Below are positions 5,202-9,766 of a DNA stretch of 9,766 nucleotides, piece by piece. Each line of letters opens with the position of its first letter. The first letter of the stretch is position 1. The translations under genes were made by a program, and so were the position numbers. The DNA comes from JAQUKH01 sp043809805. GTDB taxonomy: Bacteria; JACRDZ01; JAQUKH01. The DNA lies in the NCBI GenBank assembly GCA_043809805.1, contig JBDROR010000017.1:1-9766 (forward strand), written 5' to 3'. The notes under the pieces are model-generated. The model saw nothing but the letters and a program-made list of their open reading frames with translations. It ran no database searches and was not told the DNA's origin.

Positions 5202-6380
5202 TTACACAAATAAATTTTTCACTTTTTTAAAAAAATCCTTTACCTGCGGGAAAGTGCTTTCATCCTCGGTTGCCGCGAACTCTTTTAAAAGTTCTTTTTG
5301 CCGGGAAGACAATTTTGAAGGCACCTCGACAATTATTCTAACCAATAAGTCTCCCCTGCCATATCCGTGAAGATGCGATATCCCTTTTCCCTTAAGAACC
5401 AATGTTTTATGGCTCTGTGTTCCATGCAAAATTTTCAATAAAACCTTGCCCTCCAAAGTAGGAACTTCAACCTCGCCGCCTAACGCCGCGGTAATAAAAC
5501 TAATCGGCACACTGCAAATTATGTCGTTATCATGCCGTTCAAAAAAGTCATGTTTTTTCTCTTCAATGATAACAATTATGTCTCCCGCGGGGCCGCTCCT
5601 CGGGCCAATATTCCCCTTACCGCGAAGCGGTATGTAATTGCCTTCCATTACACCGGCAGGAACATCCACGGTGATAGTTGACACCCCGCTAACCCGGCCC
5701 TGTCCTCTGCATGCCGGACACGGCCTCTGAATAATTTTACCCTCTCCATAGCATTTAGGACAAGCGCTAACGCTTATTGACTGTCCAAATATACTCCGCG
5801 CCACTTGCCGAACTTCTCCCTTACCATGGCATGTAGGACAAACAACTGAATCAGCGCCTTTCTCAGCTCCGCTTCCGTTACATCTTTCGCATTTATGGAG
5901 ACGGTCCAATTTAATAGTTTTTTCTACTCCGCCGGCAATTTCCTCAAGGCTAAGCTTTAATTTCACATGTATATCCGAACCTGTTTGTTTAACGGATCGT
6001 CTGTTTCCCCTTCTTCCTTCCCCAAAAAATTCGTCAAAACCGCCGCCCCCAAAACTATAACCGCCGCCCCCTCCAAATGCCTCCGCGAACGCGTGAAGAG
6101 CCTCGGACAGGTCAACATTCTGCCATTGCGCCCCTTGTCCAAATCCGCCCCTGCCGCCCGCGGCGCCTTCATGGCCAAACCGGTCATACGCGCTTCTCCG
6201 TTCAGGAACGGATAAAACCTCATAAGCTTCAGCTACTTCCTTAAATTTTTCCTCGGCATCTTTATTGCCGGGATTATTATCAGGATGATATTTCAAAGCA
6301 AGCTGTCTATAGGCTTTTTTTATTTCATCTGTCGAAGCGTCTTTTTTAATGCCAAGAACCTCGTAATAGTCACGTTTCAT
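5202..6380 (-). CDS. dnaJ: Chaperone protein DnaJ (type I Hsp40)
   Basis: DnaJ binds unfolded clients and stimulates the DnaK ATPase. The 392-residue protein has the full type I layout. The J domain covers 1-70 with HPD at 32-34. A glycine/phenylalanine-rich region follows at about 72-120, containing a SEALHAFAEAFGGGG segment. Four zinc-finger motifs are at C164-C167, C181-C184, C207-C210 and C221-C224. C-terminal client-binding domains extend to about 355. The tail after 370 is short and lysine-rich. The ATG at 6380 is preceded by GAAGGAAG at fair distance. The gene is separated from dnaK by an inserted RAYT gene and REP sequences, so it may no longer be tightly coupled to dnaK. No repeat peptide is seen inside. 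Confidence 0.97.
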   Translation of the reverse strand: MKRDYYEVLGIKKDASTDEIKKAYRQLALKYHPDNNPGNKDAEEKFKEVAEAYEVLSVPERRSAYDRFGHEGAAGGRGGFGQGAQWQNVDLSEALHAFAEAFGGGGGYSFGGGGFDEFFGEGRRGNRRSVKQTGSDIHVKLKLSLEEIAGGVEKTIKLDRLHKCERCNGSGAEKGADSVVCPTCHGKGEVRQVARSIFGQSISVSACPKCYGEGKIIQRPCPACRGQGRVSGVSTITVDVPAGVMEGNYIPLRGKGNIGPRSGPAGDIIVIIEEKKHDFFERHDNDIICSVPISFITAALGGEVEVPTLEGKVLLKILHGTQSHKTLVLKGKGISHLHGYGRGDLLVRIIVEVPSKLSSRQKELLKEFAATEDESTFPQVKDFFKKVKNLFV

Positions 6381-6428
6381 TATTTTTTATCTTCCTTCTT
6401 TATATAACCGGCACATAACAACTTTCAT

Positions 6429-6452
6429 GGTAGCCGCAGGCTTTAGCCTGCG
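6429..6452 (+). repeat. Family A REP, left flank of the RAYT gene
   Basis: GGTAGCCGCAGGC is followed by TTTAGCCTGCG, with a GTAG foot and a perfect CGCAGGCT/AGCCTGCG stem. It ends 3 bp beyond the RAYT stop codon and is oriented opposite to the copy at 7008-7033, so the two bracket the gene as inverted repeats. Confidence 0.9.
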
Positions 6453-6455
6453 AAA

Positions 6456-6968
6456 TTAAAAAATAATTTCATTCAAATCAAAATCGAGTGAACCAGAGAA
6501 AGGATATTCTTTCCAATTATTTGTAAGGCCTTTTCTTACAGGATTATTAAGAATATACATCACATGCCTCTTTAAATCGTCATCCTTTCGATGAATATGA
6601 TCATAAAAATCCTTCTGCCATCTAAACGCAGGCTGAAGCCTGCGGCTACCGTTATTATTACCATATTGCGACAACCAAAAACCTGTTTTTTGCTTAAATA
6701 AAATTACCGTCTTCCGCAAATCCGATTGTTCTGACTCACCTTCTAAAATTAAATGTAAATGATCGGGCATGAACACATAAACCCAATTCTTGCAATTAAA
6801 TTTATTTCCAGCTTCCTTTAAAATTTCTATAAACTTATCCACGATTGCTTTTTGCACAAAAAGCGTCTTTTTGTCTTCAACACAAAGAGTAAAAGTTACC
6901 CTTATTTCTCCATGGTAATAGGACAATGGCAAACGGTGTTTATTTTCTTTAACCTTTTTGTTTATCAT
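6456..6968 (-). CDS. REP-associated tyrosine transposase (RAYT, Y1_Tnp family)
   Basis: This 170-residue protein is a single-stranded DNA nuclease of the HUH/Y1 class related to the IS200/IS605 transposase, of the type tied to REP sequences. The HUH motif is MPDHLHLIL with H70 and H72. The WQKDFYDHIHR motif near 117-127 holds Y122, the likely nucleophile, and YILNNPVRKGL at 138-148 is the conserved RAYT C-terminal motif. The start at 6968 has no clear Shine-Dalgarno, so expression may be low. Residues about 107-114 (GSRRLQPA) come from a family A REP inside the gene, before the Y122 helix, where the family is variable. It lies between dnaK and dnaJ. The frame is complete and it looks potentially active. 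Confidence 0.9.
   Translation of the reverse strand: MINKKVKENKHRLPLSYYHGEIRVTFTLCVEDKKTLFVQKAIVDKFIEILKEAGNKFNCKNWVYVFMPDHLHLILEGESEQSDLRKTVILFKQKTGFWLSQYGNNNGSRRLQPAFRWQKDFYDHIHRKDDDLKRHVMYILNNPVRKGLTNNWKEYPFSGSLDFDLNEIIF
6627..6650. repeat. Family A REP inside the RAYT gene
   Basis: CGCAGGCTGAAGCCTGCG is a perfect palindrome with a two-base loop, followed by GCTACC (GGTAGC on the minus strand). It is translated as GSRRLQPA, a different frame from the VVAAGFSLR peptide made by the same family in the M24 peptidase. Confidence 0.88.
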
Positions 6969-6983
6969 TTTTCGTTACATTTG

Positions 6984-7033
6984 CCCGGTTTTAGTTTGCG
7001 CTTATTACGCAGGCTAAAGCCTGCGGCTACCAC
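6984..7033. repeat. Family A REP, right flank of the RAYT gene, with a degenerate partner
   Basis: Positions 7008-7033 are an intact REP in reverse orientation (CGCAGGCT, AAAGCCTGCG, GCTACCAC). Positions 6984-7000 (CCCGGTTTTAGTTTGCG) look like a decayed copy in forward orientation, so the pair may be an old inverted doublet. The intact copy is certain and the decayed one tentative. It sits between the dnaK stop and the RAYT start. Confidence 0.75.
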
Positions 7034-7047
7034 TCTTCACTTCCCCA

Positions 7048-9000
7048 TCATTTTCCTTTCTTCTTATCCTCGTCCACAACCTCATAATCAGCTTCAACAG
7101 CCTCTTCTTTTTTCGGTTCACCTGACTCCGTACCGGCTGAACAGCCGCCGCATGAACCTGCGCCTTCCTGCTGTCCGGCGCCATCAGCGGACGGCCCGGC
7201 GGACGGCCCGGCGTTTTCCGCCTGCTGTTTTTTCGCGGCTTCCGCGTAAACCACCTCGGCAAGTTTATGAGACGCTTTCATCAATGCTTCCGACGCCGAT
7301 TTTATGGCCGGAGCGTCCTCTCCCTGGCTGACCTTTTTTAACTCTTCAAGCTTACCGTTAATCTCCTGTTTAATTGAATCATCAACCTTATCGCCATGCT
7401 CCTTCAACGACTTTTCAGTATTATAAAGCAAACTGTCAGCCTCATTTTTTGCCTCTGTTAATTCTTTTCTTTTTTTATCTTCATCGGCAAATCGTTCCGC
7501 GTCTTTTACCATTTTGTCAATTTCTTCTTTTGACAATTTTGTCGGCGCGGTGATTCGAATACTCTGCTCCTTTTTAGTCCCTAAATCTTTTGCCGTAACA
7601 TGTAAAATACCATTCGCGTCTATATCAAACGTAACCTCAATCTGCGGCATACCGCGCGGCGAGGGCGGAATACCCACAAGCTCAAACCGTCCAAGTTCAG
7701 TATTATCTCCGGACATCTGCCGTTCACCCTGCAAAACGTGAATGTCTACCGCGGGCTGATTATCAGCCGCCGTGGAAAAAACCTGGCTCTTTTTTGTAGG
7801 AATAGTGGTATTTCGTTCGATCAATTTTGTAAAAATATTGCCAAGTGTTTCTATCCCCAAAGAAAGCGGTGTAACATCCAGAAGCGTAACATGCTTTACA
7901 TCCCCCTGCAAAACTCCCGCCTGAACAGAAGCTCCCATAGCTACGCATTCCATCGGATCTACTCCATGTTCAATTTTTCTGCCGCATAAATCCTCAATAA
8001 ATTTCTGGACTATCGGCATACGCGTCGGCCCGCCGACAAGGATAATTTTATGAATATCATTAGCCGTTAATTTCGCGTCAGACAGCGCCTGTTCAACCGG
8101 CCTCCGGCATCGATTGATGATTGGAGCAACCAACTGTTCCAGTTTCGCGCGTGTAAATTTCATCTGCATATGTTTCGGCCCCTGCGCGTCCGCTGTAATA
8201 AAAGGAAGATTAACCTCCGTGTCCAATGTCCCTGAAAGTTCAATCTTTGCCTTTTCTCCCGCCTCACGCAATCTCTGCGCGGCCATTTTATCATTGCGAA
8301 GATCTATTCCGTTTTCTCTTTTAAACTCACCGGCAATGTAATCAATTATGGCATTATCCATGTCTGTTCCGCCTAATTGAGTATCCCCGCTTGTGGAAAT
8401 TACCTCAAACCCGCTTTTCTTTTCTTTCTCGTCATACCACATATCCATAATCGTCACATCCAATGTCCCACCGCCCAAATCAAAAACAAGAATCTTATGT
8501 TCCTTTTCAGCTTTATCGAGCCCGTAGGCAAGACATGCCGCCGTCGGTTCATTAATAATTCGGATAACGTCAAGCCCCGCGATTGTTCCCGCGTCTTTTG
8601 TCGCCTGTCTCTGGTTATCATTAAAATACGCGGGCACCGTAACAACCGCCTGGACTACCTTGTCCCCCAAAAACGCTTCCGCGTCCTGTTTAATCTTCTG
8701 AAGAATAAAGGCTGATATCTGCTGGGGCGTGTATTCTTTCCCATAAATTTTGACCTTGTAATCCGTTCCCATTTTTCGTTTTATGGCCTGGACCGTCCCT
8801 TCCGTATTGGAAACCGCTTGACGCCTCGCGGGTTCACCTACCAACTTCTGCCCCTCTTTTGTAAAAGCAACATAAGATGGAAACGCCTTGCCTCCAACTG
8901 TCGCGCCTTCCGCTGAGGGTATAATTGTCGGTTTTCCGCCTTCTAAAACAGCCGCCGCTGAATTTGAAGTTCCTAAATCGATTCCTATTATTTTACTCAT
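7048..9000 (-). CDS. dnaK: Chaperone protein DnaK (Hsp70)
   Basis: DnaK is the ATP-driven Hsp70 chaperone working with DnaJ and GrpE. The 650-residue protein has the nucleotide-binding domain with IGIDLGTSNSA (5-15), VFDLGGGTLDVT (172-183) and ILVGGPTRMPIV (320-331). The linker VTLLDVTPLSLG is at 371-382. The substrate-binding domain follows, then a helical lid. After KRKMGTDYKVKIYGKEYTPQ (75-93) it lacks the roughly 24-residue insert of Gram-negative DnaK. The tail from about 594 is low in complexity, contains GPSAGPSADG from a 12-bp tandem duplication, and has GSCGGC (615-620), which is unusual. It ends acidic then KKKGK rather than EEVKDKK. The ATG at 9000 has a strong AGGAGGAGG site 5 nt upstream. 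It follows grpE. Confidence 0.98.
   Translation of the reverse strand: MSKIIGIDLGTSNSAAAVLEGGKPTIIPSAEGATVGGKAFPSYVAFTKEGQKLVGEPARRQAVSNTEGTVQAIKRKMGTDYKVKIYGKEYTPQQISAFILQKIKQDAEAFLGDKVVQAVVTVPAYFNDNQRQATKDAGTIAGLDVIRIINEPTAACLAYGLDKAEKEHKILVFDLGGGTLDVTIMDMWYDEKEKKSGFEVISTSGDTQLGGTDMDNAIIDYIAGEFKRENGIDLRNDKMAAQRLREAGEKAKIELSGTLDTEVNLPFITADAQGPKHMQMKFTRAKLEQLVAPIINRCRRPVEQALSDAKLTANDIHKIILVGGPTRMPIVQKFIEDLCGRKIEHGVDPMECVAMGASVQAGVLQGDVKHVTLLDVTPLSLGIETLGNIFTKLIERNTTIPTKKSQVFSTAADNQPAVDIHVLQGERQMSGDNTELGRFELVGIPPSPRGMPQIEVTFDIDANGILHVTAKDLGTKKEQSIRITAPTKLSKEEIDKMVKDAERFADEDKKRKELTEAKNEADSLLYNTEKSLKEHGDKVDDSIKQEINGKLEELKKVSQGEDAPAIKSASEALMKASHKLAEVVYAEAAKKQQAENAGPSAGPSADGAGQQEGAGSCGGCSAGTESGEPKKEEAVEADYEVVDEDKKKGK
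7189..7212. repeat. 12-bp tandem duplication in the dnaK tail
   Basis: GGACGGCCCGGC occurs twice in direct succession. It encodes the repeated AGPS in the DnaK C-terminal tail. This is a local slippage-type duplication in a disordered region. Confidence 0.85.
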
Positions 9001-9058
9001 GTTTTCCTCCTCCTATTTGTTAAACACGTATTTCGTCGTTCGCCGGTTCCCGCACACT

Positions 9059-9142
9059 TTTCCCCCTTTGTAAAAGGGGGGTAGGGGGGATTTTCCCGAA
9101 TTATTTAAATCCCCCTTGATCCCCCTTTTTTAAAGGGGGAAA
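9059..9142. repeat. Inverted pair of family F elements between grpE and dnaK
   Basis: The left member (9059-9094) has CCCCCTTTG / AAAAGGGGGG arms and a following GTAGGGGGGATTTT. The right member (9108-9142) is in opposite orientation and is read through as the last residues of GrpE (IVSPFKKGGSRGI). The pair fills most of the grpE-dnaK gap and stops short of the dnaK ribosome site. Confidence 0.83.
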
Positions 9143-9704
9143 CAATACTTGCCTTCCTTCCCACCTTAACCATCGCCGGCCTTAAAACCTTTTCATTTAA
9201 CATATACCCTTTTCTTATCACTTCAACTACAACCTCTTCGTCATCTCCGTCTCCAGGTTCATGGCTGATAACCTCGTGCTGATGTGGATCAATCTTCGCG
9301 CCTTCCGCCTTAATTTCCGCTACACCTTCTTTTTCCAGAACTTTCTTCAACTCTTTATAAATCATATCCACACCTTTGTGGAAATTATCAAAATCTTTAT
9401 TTTTCTCCGCTGCGGTTAACGCAAGTTCAAAATTATCGATTGCTGAAAAAAGCTCTTTTATCAACGCCTCCTGAGAGAACCTGAAAATCTCCGCCTTTTC
9501 CCTCTCGCTTCGTTTCCGAAAATTCTCAAATTCCGCGCGCAAACGCAGCAAAGAATCACAATGTTCTTTTTTAAACTTTTCTAATTCTTCAGCGGGGGAA
9601 ATTTTTTCTTCTTTTTCGTCGGTAAAATCCCCCTTTAATCCCCCTTTTTCAAAGGGGGAAACAGGGGGATTTTCATCTTTCTTATTATTGTTTTCCTCTT
9701 TCAT
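9105..9704 (-). CDS. grpE: Nucleotide exchange factor GrpE
   Basis: GrpE is the dimeric exchange factor that releases ADP from DnaK. The 199-residue protein shows a long charged helix at about 40-85 (LLRLRAEFENFRKRSEREK), a middle helix region with LIKELFSAIDNFELAL, and the C-terminal beta domain with DPHQHEVIS and GYMLNEKVLRPAMVKVG (about 165-182). Two parts are repeat-derived: residues 12-27 (NPPVSPFEKGGLKGDF, family F) near the start, and 187-199 (IVSPFKKGGSRGI) at the C-terminus, where the element also sets the stop position. The family's core is intact. The ATG at 9704 has AAGGAG 8 nt upstream. It is upstream of dnaK and probably in the same operon. Confidence 0.96.
   Translation of the reverse strand: MKEENNNKKDENPPVSPFEKGGLKGDFTDEKEEKISPAEELEKFKKEHCDSLLRLRAEFENFRKRSEREKAEIFRFSQEALIKELFSAIDNFELALTAAEKNKDFDNFHKGVDMIYKELKKVLEKEGVAEIKAEGAKIDPHQHEVISHEPGDGDDEEVVVEVIRKGYMLNEKVLRPAMVKVGRKASIVSPFKKGGSRGI
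9624..9673 (-). repeat. Family F palindrome inside grpE
   Basis: Outer arms AAAATCCCCC / GGGGGATTTT and inner arms CCCCCTTT / AAAGGGGG form a nested palindrome. It is translated as NPPVSPFEKGGLKGDF in the disordered N-terminal part of GrpE, nearly identical to the peptide from 273-323 in the M24 peptidase. Confidence 0.88.
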
Positions 9705-9735
9705 CTGGAAATCTCCTTCTATACTGTCATTTCGG

Positions 9736-9761
9736 GTAGGGGCAGCCCTGCGTGGCTGCCC
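9736..9761 (+). repeat. GTAGGGGC-headed hairpin upstream of grpE
   Basis: A GTAG head is followed by stem GGGCAGCC, loop CTGCGT and GGCTGCCC. TGTCATTTCGG, a family D-like start, precedes it at 9725-9735. It may be the left half of a composite cut by the window edge. It lies upstream of the grpE ribosome site. Confidence 0.75.
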
Positions 9762-9766
9762 TCTTT

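Larger units (their letters stand above)
6429..7033 (-). mobile_element. RAYT transposase gene with flanking inverted REPs
   Basis: This 605-bp unit holds the RAYT gene and the family A REPs that bracket it in opposite orientation, inserted between dnaK and dnaJ. The genomic layout (single transposase gene, REPs on both sides, GTAG tetranucleotide) matches described RAYT loci. No target duplication or insertion-sequence ends were found, in keeping with RAYTs usually not behaving as classical insertion sequences. Confidence 0.75.

Noticed and set aside
6429..7033. Classical IS200/IS605 insertion sequence with an accessory tnpB
   Set aside because: There is no tnpB or RNA-guide region. The YIxNNPV motif and the GTAG-foot REP flanks fit a RAYT better.
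9059..9094. G-quadruplex from the G-rich family F strand
   Set aside because: Only two long G runs are adjacent in each element, short of the four tracts needed for an intramolecular quadruplex.
9001..9104. CIRCE or other heat-shock operator upstream of dnaK
   Set aside because: I looked for TTAGCACTC-N9-GAGTGCTAA and saw nothing similar here or upstream of grpE within the window. The inverted repeat present is a family F pair.
1..9766. Plus-strand open frames encoding peptides such as RRGEAVPRPPISGDPPGRPYN
   Set aside because: These are translations of family B, C, D and E repeats and of the antisense of real genes. They have no ribosome sites or recognisable domains, and genes on the other strand explain the space.

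Overview
All ten genes in this window lie on the minus strand. They read from right to left as grpE, dnaK, a REP-associated tyrosine transposase (RAYT), dnaJ, rsmE, a HIT-family hydrolase, rpsU, cvpA, a NIF3-like protein and an M24 metallopeptidase. The core is a heat-shock locus (GrpE, DnaK, DnaJ) followed by translation and housekeeping genes. The left edge cuts a repeat just beyond the peptidase, and the right edge cuts off whatever precedes grpE. The DnaK lacks the roughly 24-residue nucleotide-domain insert typical of Gram-negative DnaK. The DnaJ is a standard type I protein. The gene set and the repeat load are compatible with an uncultured bacterial lineage of the Omnitrophota or candidate-phylum kind, but this is a weak inference and I cannot assign a taxon.

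The unusual feature is the density of short palindromic repeats. Nearly every intergenic gap holds one or more, and several sit in frame inside conserved genes. I separate these families by eye: A (GTAGC head, AGGCT/AGCCT stem), B (GTAGGGGC head with exchangeable stems), C (GTAGGTTGGG head), D (TGTCATTYCGA arms ending in GAAATCT or GGAATCT), E (GTCATTCCCGCG, ATTCCC-N8-GGGAAT), F (AATCCCCC/AAAGGGGG) and TAGTNNN heptads. A, B and C all begin with GTAG at the foot of a hairpin, the signature known for REP sequences served by RAYT transposases. A RAYT gene is present between dnaK and dnaJ, flanked by inverted family A copies and carrying another copy inside its own reading frame.

In-frame repeat-derived peptides occur in the M24 peptidase (three separate places), RsmE (one), GrpE (both ends) and the RAYT (one). 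They fall at termini or in apparent linkers, and the catalytic and binding motifs are intact. This resembles the gene-invading palindromic elements of Rickettsia but involves several families and a RAYT. Intergenically, elements are nested: family C pairs sit between family E arms, and family B pairs sit between family D arms, with two 123-bp copies differing at one base. There is no gene-free stretch above about 260 bp, and those gaps are filled mainly by the repeats.
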